A stretch of 64,000 bases of DNA from Rhizobium sp. R711 (GTDB taxonomy: Bacteria > Pseudomonadota > Alphaproteobacteria > Rhizobiales > Rhizobiaceae): positions 62,001-126,000 of the forward strand of contig NZ_LOKZ01000002.1 in assembly GCF_002211365.1 (NCBI RefSeq), read 5' to 3'. The notes under the pieces were generated by a model. The model made no database searches and had not been told where the DNA came from. It saw nothing but the letters and a program-made list of their open reading frames with translations. The stretch's first letter is position 1. Each line of letters opens with the position of its first letter. Of the stretch, positions 51,732-60,938 are shown in pieces. The position numbers and the translations under genes are program-made.

Positions 51732-52873
51732 TGCTGCTGCTCCTCCCGCAGGATGACGACGAGCCTCTCGAACAGCCGGCTGATGATCGCTTCGTCGACA
51801 TTCAAAGTGATGGAGATGCGCAACCGCGCCGTCCCTTCGGGCACGGTCGGAGGCCGAATGGCCCGGACATCGAAGCCCTCGCTGCGCAAGCGTTCAGCAA
51901 TGCGTACCGCACGACGATTGTCGCCGATCAAAATCGGCAGGATTTGCGATTTACTCGGAGGCATCCCGGTCGCCGCTTGCATCTCGCGGCTGGCGAAAGA
52001 GACAAGTCCGGCAAGATTGCCGCGGCGCTCCGGCTCGTCAGCGAGGACCTTCAATGCCTCTCGCACAGTCGCAGCCATCAGCGGAGATGGTGCTGTCGAA
52101 TAAATGAAATTTCGAGCGCGGTTGATGAGGAAATCGCAGATGATAGCCGGTCCGAGGACAAGCGCTCCCGATGCGCCAAGCGCCTTGCCGCAGGTGTGCA
52201 GACTAATACAGTTTTCCGGATGGCCAAGAACCTCCGAAAGGCCGCGTCCGCCTTTCCCGAACACACCCGTCGCGTGCGCCTCGTCAATGACGAGGAAGCC
52301 ATCATGCCGCTTGACGAGCTCCATGAGCTCACCAAGAGGAGCGCAATCTCCGTCCATTGAATAGAGACTTTCGACCGCAATCCAGGGTCGACCCTTGCCC
52401 CCCGCACGGCGCCATCTGGCAATCGCATCGGCGGCTGCGTCCACGTCGTTATGGGCGGTTGCGACCGACGGCGCGCGGCTTGTGGAGATCCCCTCATGGG
52501 CGCTCGCATGGATCAGCGCATCATAGACGACGATGTCGTCGCGCTGTGGCAAGGTCGAAAACAACGCCACATTGGCTGCGTAGCCGCTGCCGAAATATAG
52601 CGCGCGCGCTGCTTCGAAATAGGCAGCGGCCTCCTGCTCCAGTGCCTCATGCTCCGGATGATTGCCGCGAAGCAGGCGCGAGCCTCCTGCCCCGACCGGC
52701 ACACCGCGATCGATTGCATCGCAAAGCGCATCCTTGAGCCGCTGGGAATCGGCAAGACCCAGATAGTCGTTCGAGGTGAAATCTGCGCCGGATATGGCAA
52801 CGAGGCTTCGATTCCTTCCCTTGCGATCAAGTCCAGCGAGCTTGCGCTCATAGAGCGCAAGGTTGGCGGTCAT
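51728..52873 (-). CDS. bioF: 8-amino-7-oxononanoate synthase
   Basis: The 381-residue alpha-oxoamine synthase has [57 protein letters not shown] and the PLP lysine in [17 protein letters not shown] near residue 235. It condenses pimeloyl-ACP or -CoA with alanine to give 7-keto-8-aminopelargonate. It overlaps bioB and bioD by 4 bases. The substrate is supplied by BioZ and the fatty acid synthase cycle. Confidence 0.95.
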   Translation of the reverse strand: MTANLALYERKLAGLDRKGRNRSLVAISGADFTSNDYLGLADSQRLKDALCDAIDRGVPVGAGGSRLLRGNHPEHEALEQEAAAYFEAARALYFGSGYAANVALFSTLPQRDDIVVYDALIHASAHEGISTSRAPSVATAHNDVDAAADAIARWRRAGGKGRPWIAVESLYSMDGDCAPLGELMELVKRHDGFLVIDEAHATGVFGKGGRGLSEVLGHPENCISLHTCGKALGASGALVLGPAIICDFLINRARNFIYSTAPSPLMAATVREALKVLADEPERRGNLAGLVSFASREMQAATGMPPSKSQILPILIGDNRRAVRIAERLRSEGFDVRAIRPPTVPEGTARLRISITLNVDEAIISRLFERLVVILREEQQQ

Positions 52874-53874
52874 TCGGCTCGCTCCAGCTGCTCCGCCTTT
52901 AGCCCGAGCCTACGAAAGAGTGCCGCATCCTGATCCTCGCCGGGATTGTCCGCAGTCAGAAGGGTCTCCCCCACAAAGATCGAGTTGGCGCCGGCAAAGA
53001 AACAGAGCGCCTGGGTTTCGTCCGACATGTCCGTTCGACCTGCGGATAGACGCACATAGGACGTCGGCATTAGAATGCGTGCCAGTGCGACGGTCCGCAC
53101 GAAATCGACCGGATCGATCGGTTGGGCATCTGCGAGCCTCGATCCAGGGATCGGAATGAGCATATTGATCGGGACACTCTCGGGTGGCGTCGGCAGATTC
53201 GCGAGCGTGACAAGCATCGATACGCGATCTTGCGCCGTCTCACCCATGCCGAGAATGCCGCCGGCACAAACCTTGATGCCCGCTTCACGCACATTGGCAA
53301 GGGTCTCCAGCCGATCTGCAAAGCTCCGTGTCGTGATAATCTCGCTATAGAAGCGCTCCGAGGTATCGATGTTGTGATTGTAGTAGTCGAGGCCTGCCTC
53401 GGCGAGCCTTGCCGATTGTTGTGGCGTCAGCATCCCAAGCGTCATGCAGGTTTCCATGCCGAGCGCCCGGACCCCCTCTACCATCGCGATGATGGCGTCC
53501 ATGTCACGGTCCTTGGGGCTGCGCCAGGCGGCACCCATGCAGTATCGCGTGGCGCCTGCTTCTTTGGCCTTTCGTGCTTGGCTAAGAACGCGCTCGACCT
53601 CCATGAGTTTTGAAGCCTTGAGGCCGGTCGGGTAGTGGGCCGACTGGCTGCAATAACCACAGTCCTCGGCGCATCCGCCGGTCTTGACCGAAAGGAGGCG
53701 GCTCATCTGCACCGCGTTCGGATCGAAATTGGCGCGATGGACGCCGTGGGCACGATAGAGAAGGTCGTTGAATGGCGAATTATAGATAATCGTGGCCTCT
53801 GACAGCGTTGTCGGGCCCACATCTTCGCTGCTACCTCGGGGTTCCTGCGTCGAATTGGCTGAGGGGGACGGCAT
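52870..53874 (-). CDS. bioB: Biotin synthase
   Basis: The 334-residue radical SAM enzyme has the [4Fe-4S] motif [16 protein letters not shown] near residues 67-82 (C-x3-C-x2-C), and [28 protein letters not shown] and [16 protein letters not shown]. It inserts sulfur into dethiobiotin. It is the first gene of bioBFDAZ. An AGAGGAT site precedes the ATG at 53874. A BioR-type box lies 53 bases upstream of the start, and a second perfect copy lies inside the coding sequence near codon 30, so the operon is probably repressed by BioR. Confidence 0.96.
   Translation of the reverse strand: MPSPSANSTQEPRGSSEDVGPTTLSEATIIYNSPFNDLLYRAHGVHRANFDPNAVQMSRLLSVKTGGCAEDCGYCSQSAHYPTGLKASKLMEVERVLSQARKAKEAGATRYCMGAAWRSPKDRDMDAIIAMVEGVRALGMETCMTLGMLTPQQSARLAEAGLDYYNHNIDTSERFYSEIITTRSFADRLETLANVREAGIKVCAGGILGMGETAQDRVSMLVTLANLPTPPESVPINMLIPIPGSRLADAQPIDPVDFVRTVALARILMPTSYVRLSAGRTDMSDETQALCFFAGANSIFVGETLLTADNPGEDQDAALFRRLGLKAEQLERAE
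53780..53789. promoter_or_regulatory. BioR box TTATAGATAA within bioB coding sequence
   Basis: A perfect copy of the BioR operator lies about 85 bases into bioB, where it encodes part of ATIIYNSPF. It may act as a second operator for the biotin operon. Confidence 0.6.
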
Positions 53875-54215
53875 CAGGTTAAGATCCTCTCGTCATGAAG
53901 CTTTGGTCCGTAGATAGAAGCTGATTTTATCTATAATTGTCTGAGATGATATTAGGCAAGGGTCTTTTTTGGCTCGCCCCTGTGGCGGAGTTGGTCGGGA
54001 AGCAAAGCGCTCTCGTGCGGACCTGTGATGAGGAAGACGTCTGGGTCCACTACCGACCGGGAACCAGACGCGCACGCCTGGAACGCATGGCTCTGCCCGA
54101 CGTGCTGCAAGGGCGCCGCAGGAGGAGCCCGGGCGCCCTCGTCCTGTTCGTGTGTGGGAGACAAGCGACGCCTTTTGATGAGGTGTAGACTACGTCGCGC
54201 TTGCGATTGTCGACG
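53875..54215. other. Region between bioB and bioR
   Basis: This 341-base interval contains the bioB promoter and BioR box close to bioB. The rest, nearer the bioR stop, has only short frames without protein-like features. I see no tRNA or clear terminator. Confidence 0.5.
53927..53936. promoter_or_regulatory. BioR operator TTATCTATAA upstream of bioB
   Basis: A perfect 10-base BioR site (the palindrome TTATCTATAA) lies 53 bases before the bioB start. In Agrobacterium and Brucella the GntR regulator BioR represses biotin genes from such sites. Confidence 0.85.
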
Positions 54216-54881
54216 CTAGCCGACGATCGCAAACCGTTCTCGCGACGCATGCTGCAGTCGCCGCGGGGGCCCCCCGATCCATTGCACATGCCGCTCCAAG
54301 GCGGTCACCGCGTTCTCGACCTTGCCGGCACGTAGAAATGCGAGAATGGTGCGATGGTCGCTGTCGATCCGCGGCTCCCATTCGCTCAGCCAGGTGGCGA
54401 ACAGAAATCGGGCGCTTGCTGCATGGAGATCGTCAATGACGGAGAGCAAGCGCGGCATGCCGCATGGTTCGAGGATCAGCGTATGGAACCTGCGATTGGC
54501 CTCTTCCCAGGTGCGGACATCGCGCGCATTGTCGCCATCGACCGTCGCCTGTTCGGCCTGATCAAGACGCGACGGCGTGAGGTGCTCGGCTGCGTGGCGC
54601 AGTGCCAGCCCTTCAAGGACGGCGCGCATCTTCGCAACCTCCTGCACTTCCTTCAAGTCGAAGGAGGCAACACGAACGCCGCGGCGCGGCTCGCTGACGG
54701 CGAGACCCTGCGCTTCCAGTCGGCGCAGAGCCTCTCGCACTGGAACGTGCGACGACCCGAATTCTTCCGCTATGTGGTCCTGCTTCAGCTTCGAGCCAGG
54801 CGGCAAGGCACCGGTCACAATGCGCTCTGCGAGCGCGCGACTTATACGGCCGGCTATCGTGTCATCGTTATGAATAGTCAT
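54216..54881 (-). CDS. bioR: BioR, GntR family repressor of biotin genes
   Basis: The 221-residue protein has a GntR HTH (RALAERIVTGALPPGSKLKQ, AEEFGSSHVPVREALRRLEA, residues 14-62) and an FCD domain with the metal-site-like pattern (MRAVLEGLALRHA, FHTLILEPCG, DSDHRTILAFLRAG). It is immediately upstream of the biotin operon on the same strand. Perfect BioR boxes near bioB and a near match just before its own start support the identification. BioR represses biotin synthesis in alphaproteobacteria, while BirA is not a regulator there. Confidence 0.9.
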   Translation of the reverse strand: MTIHNDDTIAGRISRALAERIVTGALPPGSKLKQDHIAEEFGSSHVPVREALRRLEAQGLAVSEPRRGVRVASFDLKEVQEVAKMRAVLEGLALRHAAEHLTPSRLDQAEQATVDGDNARDVRTWEEANRRFHTLILEPCGMPRLLSVIDDLHAASARFLFATWLSEWEPRIDSDHRTILAFLRAGKVENAVTALERHVQWIGGPPRRLQHASRERFAIVG

Positions 54882-54884
54882 ATT

Positions 54885-54894
54885 TTAGAGATAG
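54885..54894. promoter_or_regulatory. Degenerate BioR box upstream of bioR
   Basis: TTAGAGATAG matches the BioR consensus TTATAGATAA at 8 of 10 positions and lies 4 bases from the bioR start codon. It could serve for autoregulation but overlaps the ribosome binding region. Confidence 0.35.
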
Positions 54895-55934
54895 TTCCTG
54901 CGCTCGAAGCTGTCGAGGCGCGCACTACGCATGGCTGTGGATTTGTCTGCGGTTTCTATCCGGCAGTTTAGCGCCCTGCACGGCGGATGTGCCGATCATC
55001 GCGGCGAGTTTTCACAAGCGACGTCAGGCCTCGTTTGATTCTGGCCGCTGCGTTGCATGTGCTGCTCGCCCCCACGAAGGAGCGGCTTTCTCCGGCACGC
55101 AAGGGGCGGGCGAGATGTTGTAGGCAATCGCTGGTCGCCACGACCGGCGTGGGTCTCAGTGAGTGTTGGGGGCTCCTGCGGATTGGCAAATATTTCGACC
55201 GCCGCCGTTAGAAGGTTCCGTCTTGATGAGCCGCGGATGTGACCTATTAAGGGCGTCATTTTGTTCCGCTGCCACCGTAAAATGCGTCCGGGAAGGCTTG
55301 ACGGTCCGGTCCGCGCAACCGACGGGACTCCGGATTGAAAGGCTGTCTGTGGCAAGTATAAGCGCTGGCCTTGCGGCTTTGACCGTGAGATAGAAAAAGC
55401 CTCTCGCCGTGCGGCGCTCGGCTCTATGGTTGGCAATGGCTTCGGCTTGAGGCCTGTCGCAGAGGCTGTTGCCGATGATCTCAGCTTGTCGAGGCGGCGC
55501 TGCGTGCTGACCTGCTGCGGTCTATCCGGTATTGGAGCCCTTCATGCTGAAAGATCTCACATGGATTGGCCAGCGTGAAGCCAGGGCCGAATTTGCGCCT
55601 CTGCTGGTGTCCGGTCGCCGTGAACCCCGTTACGACCGCACCGAGAGAGGCCAGGCACCTTTGACGGACGCGTTTCTGAGAGGTAGCTGTGACGTTTGCA
55701 CGCGCGGCATCAGGCCCCGATCACTGTGAATGGAGAAAAGCCTCCCTTCGTTGGGAGCCGAACCGGGCGCAGGCAGGTTTTCTAGCGTGATTGCGGGAAT
55801 GGGCCCTACCTTGCCAAACGGCGCAATGGGTATGGCGGTGCTCTTACAGTTGGTCGCGTCCAATATCGGATGAGGCGGCACTCCTCTTTCATGGGATGGC
55901 GGGTCGGGCAGTTGTCTTTGTGGGGACCGGAAGA

Positions 55935-55950
55935 GTTCCCCGCGGGGAAC
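55935..55950. repeat. parS: Putative parS centromere site, palindrome GTTCCCCGCGGGGAAC
   Basis: A perfect 16-bp palindrome that satisfies the repABC parS consensus GTTNNCNGCNGNNAAC at every fixed position. An identical copy lies 254 bases away. RepB encoded at 20.6-21.6 kb is the expected binder. Confidence 0.8.
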
Positions 55951-56188
55951 GCTGCGGCAGGCATCTATTACGCGGCGCCGTTACCAGAGGAAATCCAGTG
56001 CGTGCGCTTTCATGGGATCGCCTGCTGCCAATGGTGCAAGAATGCGCTTCGGCTGGCCGGTAAGGTCAGCGCAGGGAGCGTCGCACCGGCTCGCTGAGGC
56101 GGGAGCGAGGAACAGCCGCGGCGCTCGGGCCGTTGGTTGCCCCCGCGTCAGATGCCGGGCGGCTGCTGTCTCTTGCGATTTCGATAGA

Positions 56189-56204
56189 GTTCCCCGCGGG
56201 GAAC
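56189..56204. repeat. parS: Putative parS centromere site, second copy
   Basis: This is identical in all 16 bases to the palindrome at 55935-55950 and again fits the RepB-binding consensus. It is located in a gene-free region about 35 kb from repB. Confidence 0.8.
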
Positions 56205-56664
56205 ATTCGGGAAGAATAACATATACTGCGGTCGCAATTCGCCCGAAATCTTGCCTCGCCAGGACCCTCGCCGTTTGTTGATTTCGCAGATAGCCCGCGA
56301 AATGCGGTTGACAAATCACCCTCTTGTCCGAGATTCTATGGGCGGCTTTTGCCATGCGCGGTCAGTTTGCAAGCGGCCCTAAAGTGGCCGGATTGGCCCA
56401 CCAAGCGTTTCTGAAGCAACTTTGTGGACCTTGTCTCCGATCAGAACGATAAGCTCTAGCGGAAGCGAACATGTGATTGGCTGCCGTAAGCGGAAATATA
56501 TATGCATAAACAGTAACTTGGTTAACATTCCGCGCGACTGCACACAGAGGCAAAGTCGGGGAAATATTCCGGCGGAACAAATCCCTGGTGACAGTGTCCG
56601 CGCGGGTCTTGAACGCCGAGGTTGGCTGACGATAGGCTGATGCGATCGAAGGCGTGAGGACACC

Positions 56665-56979
56665 ATGGCAATCGACATCGATAAGCTGAGTGAAGAAGAT
56701 TTGGTCGATCTCAACAATCGCATCGTCGAGCGACTGCGATTTCTGCACCAGATGCGAGCGCACAAGACAATGCTCAATTTCTCGATCGGCGACTGCGTGG
56801 CGTTCGAAGACCAGCACGGTCGGACAGTCGAAGGGACGTTGACGCGATATAACAAGAGATCTGTAACGGTGATTGGCCGGGATGGGCGCCATTGGAATGT
56901 GTCGCCCGGCTTTCTGCGCAAGGTGCATGTGGCGTCCGCAACGAAGACTACCACGGCTGTGACCCTTGCCGAGCGATGA
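56665..56979 (+). CDS. Small protein with SH3/KOW-like fold pattern, unknown function
   Basis: The 104-residue protein starts at ATG 56665 after GTGAGGA. Its N-terminal helix (LSEEDLVDLNNRIVERLRFLHQM) is followed by a beta-rich part: FSIGDCVAFEDQHGRTVEGTLTRYNKRSVTVI split over residues 39-70, and RHWNVSPGFLRKVH. The Gly-Asp and Gly-x-x-Gly pattern resembles small SH3/KOW barrels that bind nucleic acid or protein, but no function is established. Rhizobial proteins of this shape are common. It is a single gene next to the parS-like region and convergent with the sugar isomerase gene. Confidence 0.75.
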   Translation: MAIDIDKLSEEDLVDLNNRIVERLRFLHQMRAHKTMLNFSIGDCVAFEDQHGRTVEGTLTRYNKRSVTVIGRDGRHWNVSPGFLRKVHVASATKTTTAVTLAER

Positions 56980-57169
56980 CCTGATCTGGTGGCTCGGGTT
57001 CTTGTCTGGGCAACCGGCCTATCTCTGCTCGTCGGGTGGTCGGATGCAGTTCGTTGTTGCTTTCACCCACATCCTTGTCCGCAGCGCGAGCTGATGTGTC
57101 GTCGGCGCCACGTGGCCGAACCGTGCCGACCGGTCCTCGTTGACGTTCGCCCAAATTCGTCCCGAGAGG

Positions 57170-57994
57170 TCAGCAGACGCTTCGGAAGCGATCAACGCAG
57201 GTCGAAAGCACCCTTTCGCCAGGCCGTTTCCACCAGTTTGTCGCCGAAAATATCTCCACTTCCTGCGGACCTCGATAGCCGGCCGTTTCGATCGCGCGCC
57301 GAATTCCCTTGAGATCTATGACACCGTCTCCCATCATTCCGCGGTCGAGCAGAAGGTCCGTTGTCGGGACGAGCCAGTCACAGATGTGGTGCGCCAGGAT
57401 ACGGCCAGTGGCGCCGGCACGCGCAATCTGCTGCATAAGTTTCGGATCCCACCAGACATGGTAGACGTCAATGGCGACGCCGACGCCGTTTCCAAGCAGG
57501 TCACAAATATCGAGTGCCTGCTCGAGCGTATTCACGCAGGCGCGGTCTGCGGCATACATCGGATGCAACGGTTCGATGGCCAGCGGTATGCCAGCGGCGC
57601 GCGCGTGCGGGAGGATCGCAGCAATGCCATCGGCAACCATCTCGCGCGCATGCGCAATATCCCGGGATCCTGCGGGCAGGCCACCGACGACAAGGACAAG
57701 GCAGTTCGCATTGAGAGCCGCAGCTTCGTCAATGGCCCTCCTGTTGTCGTCGATTGCGGCGGCGCGTGCCACAGGATCGGCGGCGGGGAACATGCCGCCG
57801 CGGCAAAGGCCGGTCACCTGCAGCTTGTTGTCGGCGACGATACGGGCGGCTTCCGAAAGGCCAATGGCTTGAACCTGATCGCGCCAGGGAGCGATCGCCA
57901 CGATATCCTGCATGAGGCACGCTTCCACGGCCTGCTTCATGTTGTACTGTTCTCGAACCGTCGCGAGGTTGATCGAAAGGCCGTCGACTGCCAT
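57170..57994 (-). CDS. Sugar phosphate isomerase/epimerase (xylose isomerase-like TIM barrel)
   Basis: The 274-residue protein has the AP-endonuclease-2/xylose-isomerase-like barrel. Metal ligands are visible as Glu in LAIEPLHPMYA near residue 142, Asp in GVAIDVYHVWWDPKLM, His in RILAHHICDWLVP and Glu in QEVEIFSATNWW. Such enzymes isomerise or epimerise sugars and keto-sugars. It is the last gene of a three-gene operon with a DUF993 protein and a Gfo/Idh/MocA oxidoreductase, which together suggest catabolism of an oxidised or inositol-like sugar. The exact substrate cannot be told. Confidence 0.88.
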   Translation of the reverse strand: MAVDGLSINLATVREQYNMKQAVEACLMQDIVAIAPWRDQVQAIGLSEAARIVADNKLQVTGLCRGGMFPAADPVARAAAIDDNRRAIDEAAALNANCLVLVVGGLPAGSRDIAHAREMVADGIAAILPHARAAGIPLAIEPLHPMYAADRACVNTLEQALDICDLLGNGVGVAIDVYHVWWDPKLMQQIARAGATGRILAHHICDWLVPTTDLLLDRGMMGDGVIDLKGIRRAIETAGYRGPQEVEIFSATNWWKRPGERVLSTCVDRFRSVC

Positions 57995-58042
57995 GCGTTG
58001 TCCTTTCTCGCCTCGCCGATGCCAGGCGGATGCCGTGGTGTT

Positions 58043-59215
58043 TCAGATCCCTGCCGTGGCGAGGATTATATTCATTCGTTCGGTGGCGAGATCCGGGTCG
58101 CGCAAGACGCGGGCTTGGTCGGCAAGACGGAACAGTTCCGCAAGGTGCGTGATCGAGCGCGCGCTCTGCTGGCCGCCGAGCATCTGGAAGTGATCCTGGA
58201 AGCCGTTGAGATAGGCCAGGAAGACGACGCCGGTCTTATAGAACCGGGTTGGCGCCTTGAAGATATGCCGAGACAGCGGCACGGTCGGTGCCAGGATATC
58301 GTGGAAACCAGCGAGATCGTTTGCTGCGAGCTTGCCCAGGGCAGCGCTCGCAGCAGGGGCAATGGCGTCAAAAATGCCGAGCAGGGCATGCGAGTAGCCT
58401 TGTTCGTCCCCGGCGATGAGCTCTGCGTAGTTGAAGTCGTCGCCGGTGTACATCTTGACCGCCGGATCAAGCCTGCGGCGCATGACGACCTCCTTTTTCG
58501 CCGACAGCAGGGAAATCTTTACGCCATCCACCTTACTTGCGTGATCGTTGATAATCGCGACTGCCGTTTCCATCGCCTGCATGTCATTGCCAGAACCCCA
58601 ATAGCCCGCGAGCGCGGGATCGAACATGTCACCAAGCCAATGGATGATCACGGGCTGGCGAACCTGCCGCAAGATGCGGTCATAGACCTGTACGTAGTCC
58701 TTGGGGCTCTTGGCGGCCGCCGCAAGTGCCCGGCTTGCCATGAGGATGATCCGGCCGCCCTGCCCCTCGACATAGGCGACCTGCTCCTCATAGGCGCGGA
58801 TCACGTCGTCGATGCTGATATCAGGGCCGGGAGACAGATGGTCGGTGCCGGCGCCGTAGGCGATCAGCGCATCAGGGCGTTTGCGCGCTGCCGATTGGAC
58901 GTTGGCAATCAGTTCCTTGGCGCCCGTCCAGTCAAGCCCCACGCCGCGCTGGGCGGTGTCCATGGCCTCGGCGACACCGAGGCCGAGGTCCCAAAGGTAT
59001 TCGCGGAACGCAACGGTGCGCTCCCAGTCGACGTTACGATCGAGCCAGGGATCGTTATCGGCCAACGGATCGACCACCACGTGCGCGGCCGCAAAGGCGA
59101 CGCGGCTGAAGGCGTGCCCGCCGGCCGGGCGTTCCGGTGCGCAAAGCGGTGTGTTGGCGACGGTGTAGTCCTGCAGGGTGCCGCCGGGAATGGGAAGACG
59201 AAGTGTCGCCGCCAT
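58043..59215 (-). CDS. DUF993 family protein, dihydrodipicolinate-synthase-like
   Basis: I use ATG 59215 (MAATLRLPIPGG), which gives 390 residues and begins 5 bases after the oxidoreductase stop; a longer reading would overlap that gene. The family pattern is evident: CAPERPAGGHAFSRVAFAAAHVV near residue 25, DWERTVAFREYLWDLGLGVAEAMDTAQRG split over residues 64-92, and PVIIHWLGDMFDPALAGYWG near 190, with a TIM-barrel-like order. DUF993 proteins accompany sugar oxidoreductases and isomerases in rhizobia and may be aldolases. The reaction is not known to me. Confidence 0.85.
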   Translation of the reverse strand: MAATLRLPIPGGTLQDYTVANTPLCAPERPAGGHAFSRVAFAAAHVVVDPLADNDPWLDRNVDWERTVAFREYLWDLGLGVAEAMDTAQRGVGLDWTGAKELIANVQSAARKRPDALIAYGAGTDHLSPGPDISIDDVIRAYEEQVAYVEGQGGRIILMASRALAAAAKSPKDYVQVYDRILRQVRQPVIIHWLGDMFDPALAGYWGSGNDMQAMETAVAIINDHASKVDGVKISLLSAKKEVVMRRRLDPAVKMYTGDDFNYAELIAGDEQGYSHALLGIFDAIAPAASAALGKLAANDLAGFHDILAPTVPLSRHIFKAPTRFYKTGVVFLAYLNGFQDHFQMLGGQQSARSITHLAELFRLADQARVLRDPDLATERMNIILATAGI

Positions 59216-59220
59216 GGTCG

Positions 59221-60396
59221 TCAGGCAACCTTGCGAACGGACGTGTCGGCGAGCGAGGGAACATCCACCCAGCGGCGTTCCTTCCAGCTCTTGTGTGCCA
59301 GTTCGGCAAGCTGAACGCCCTTGGCGCCCTCGCGCAGCGTGAACTTCCAAGGTGCGTCCTCAACGACGTAGCGCAGGTAGTCTTCCCACTGTGCCTTGAA
59401 GCCGTTGTCGAACACCTGGGTTTCGGGCACCTCGTCCCAGGTCTTGTAGAAGTCGATCGTCTGCGGCTGGTCCGGATTCCAGACCGGTTTTGGCGTATTG
59501 ACGCGATGCTGGGTCCAGCACTTCGTCAGACCGCAAACGGCTGAACCATGTGTGCCGTCGACCTGGAAGGTCACGAGGTCGTCGCGACGCACGCGCACTG
59601 CCCAAGAGGAATTGATGTGGGCGACTATCCCGCCCTCAAGCTCGAACGTCGAATAGGCTGCGTCGTCGGCGTCGGCCAGATATGTCTTTCCATTCTCGTC
59701 GACACGGTTTCGAATATGGGTGGAGGCATAGCAACTGACGGCCTTGACCTCACCGAAGAGGTTGTCAAGCACGTAGCGCCAGTGCGGCAGCATATCGAGG
59801 ATCATGCCGCCTCCGTCGGCTAGCCGATAGTTCCAGGAGGGGCGCTGCGCCTTCACGCCCCAATCGCCTTCGAATACCCAGTAGCCGAATTCGCCGCGCA
59901 CCGAGAGTATTTTGCCGAAGAAGCCGCTGTCCTTCAAAAGTGCGATCTTTTGCAGTCCCGGCAAGTAGAGCTTGTCTTGAACGACACCGTTCTTCACACC
60001 GCGCTGTTCGGCGAGCGTCGCCACGGAAAGCGCCTCCTCAAGCGTCTCGGAGATCGGCTTTTCGCAATAAACGTGCTTGCCCGCTTCGATTGCCTTTTTC
60101 AGCAATGAGACGCGCATTTGCGTGGAACCCGCGTCGAAGAAGATCTTGTTGCTCGGATCGGCAAGCGCACCGTCGAGATCGGTCGTCGTGCGCGTCAGGC
60201 CGTGCCTGCGGGCGACCGCTTCGATCTTGTCGGCATTGCGTCCGACGAGGATCGGATCGGGCATCAGACGGTCGCCGTTGGAAAGCGGAAGCCCCCCTTG
60301 CTCCCGGATCGCCAGAATGGACCGCACCAGATGCTGGTTGTAACCCATGCGGCCGGTGATCCCATGCATGATAATGCCGAGCGATATCGTCGCCAT
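59221..60396 (-). CDS. Gfo/Idh/MocA family sugar oxidoreductase
   Basis: The 391-residue protein has a N-terminal Rossmann fold (ISLGIIMHGITGRMGYNQHL, with G-x-x-G-x-x-G type turn) and the family signature EAGKHVYCEKPISETLEEAL, whose EKP Lys is catalytic, near residue 110. The C-terminal alpha/beta domain contains MLPHWRYVLDNLFGEV and DADDAAYSTFELEGG. Such enzymes oxidise or reduce sugars and inositols with NAD(P). It is the first gene of the operon with DUF993 and isomerase genes. A truncated ROK gene is divergent from it. Confidence 0.9.
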   Translation of the reverse strand: MATISLGIIMHGITGRMGYNQHLVRSILAIREQGGLPLSNGDRLMPDPILVGRNADKIEAVARRHGLTRTTTDLDGALADPSNKIFFDAGSTQMRVSLLKKAIEAGKHVYCEKPISETLEEALSVATLAEQRGVKNGVVQDKLYLPGLQKIALLKDSGFFGKILSVRGEFGYWVFEGDWGVKAQRPSWNYRLADGGGMILDMLPHWRYVLDNLFGEVKAVSCYASTHIRNRVDENGKTYLADADDAAYSTFELEGGIVAHINSSWAVRVRRDDLVTFQVDGTHGSAVCGLTKCWTQHRVNTPKPVWNPDQPQTIDFYKTWDEVPETQVFDNGFKAQWEDYLRYVVEDAPWKFTLREGAKGVQLAELAHKSWKERRWVDVPSLADTSVRKVA

Positions 60397-60617
60397 TTCC
60401 GTCTTCCTCCCAAATAAATAACCAGTTAGTTACATAAGTGACATGCGCTTGCCATACTGTCAACCCGACATACGCAGTGGATGGGGCCAAGAACTCTGGG
60501 AGCGTCGCTGCGCCAATTCAGCACCGCACTCCATCAGTTTCGCTCACGGTGACCAATGCAAACCGCTGGATATCCGCGGCGAACCCCTTATGTGGTAAGG
60601 GATTGAATTCCCGCTAA

Positions 60618-60857
60618 GTGGAGTCAACGAAGGCAATTTCAGGCACCAACCTAGAGCGGGCGAAATCGCTCGATCGACGGGTCGTGATCGAGGCATCCCG
60701 AGCGAACGGGCCGTTGTCGCGGGCGGCCCTGGCCAGGTTGACGGCGCTCAGCACGCAAAGCCTATCCAATATCATCGAAGAACTGGAAGGGTCCGAGCTT
60801 TTGAAGGCGGAAGCCCCGGTGCGGAGAAATCTTTGTGGAAGCGCCGCGAGGGTGTGA
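60618..60857 (+). pseudogene. ROK family regulator, N-terminal remnant
   Basis: The GTG at 60618 opens a 79-codon frame. Residues 8-65 are a clear ROK-type winged HTH (LDRRVVIEASRANGPLSRAA, LARLTALSTQSLSNIIEELE). The frame then loses similarity at RRNLCGSAARV and stops. The roughly 300-residue sugar-kinase-like domain is missing and is not found in another frame of the next 80 bases before maiA. Its divergent location from the sugar operon suggests it was once that operon's regulator, now cut by a deletion. The fragment could still bind DNA. Confidence 0.75.
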
Positions 60858-60938
60858 TTAAGCCTAACTAAGCGGGCGAAGCCGGTATGGGGTGGCTCTG
60901 AAGGCTATGCGCGAGCGAAGCTTTGCGGCAGGTCGAAT

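Larger units (their letters stand above)
54882..56664. other. 1.8-kb region without a supported gene, carrying parS-like sites
   Basis: Open frames here are short and have the irregular Arg/Ser/Gly-rich translations of non-coding DNA. Two identical 16-bp palindromes at 55935-55950 and 56189-56204 are the only distinct features. The unusual length of gene-free DNA in this compact window fits a centromere-like region of the replicon. Confidence 0.55.

Noticed and set aside
53980..54070. tRNA-like sequence (GGCGGAGTTGGTCGGGAAGC and following)
   Set aside because: It recalls the 5' part of a tRNA, but no GGTTCGAATCC T-arm or matching acceptor stem follows.
53937..54188. Possible small gene between bioB and bioR
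   Set aside because: The 83-residue translation is Arg-rich and irregular, the start overlaps the bioB operator, and no ribosome binding site or family motif is seen.
57140..59314. A 724-codon plus-strand open frame
   Set aside because: It lies antisense to the isomerase and DUF993 genes, both of which have clear family motifs. Its translation has no recognisable domain; it is a GC-rich shadow frame.
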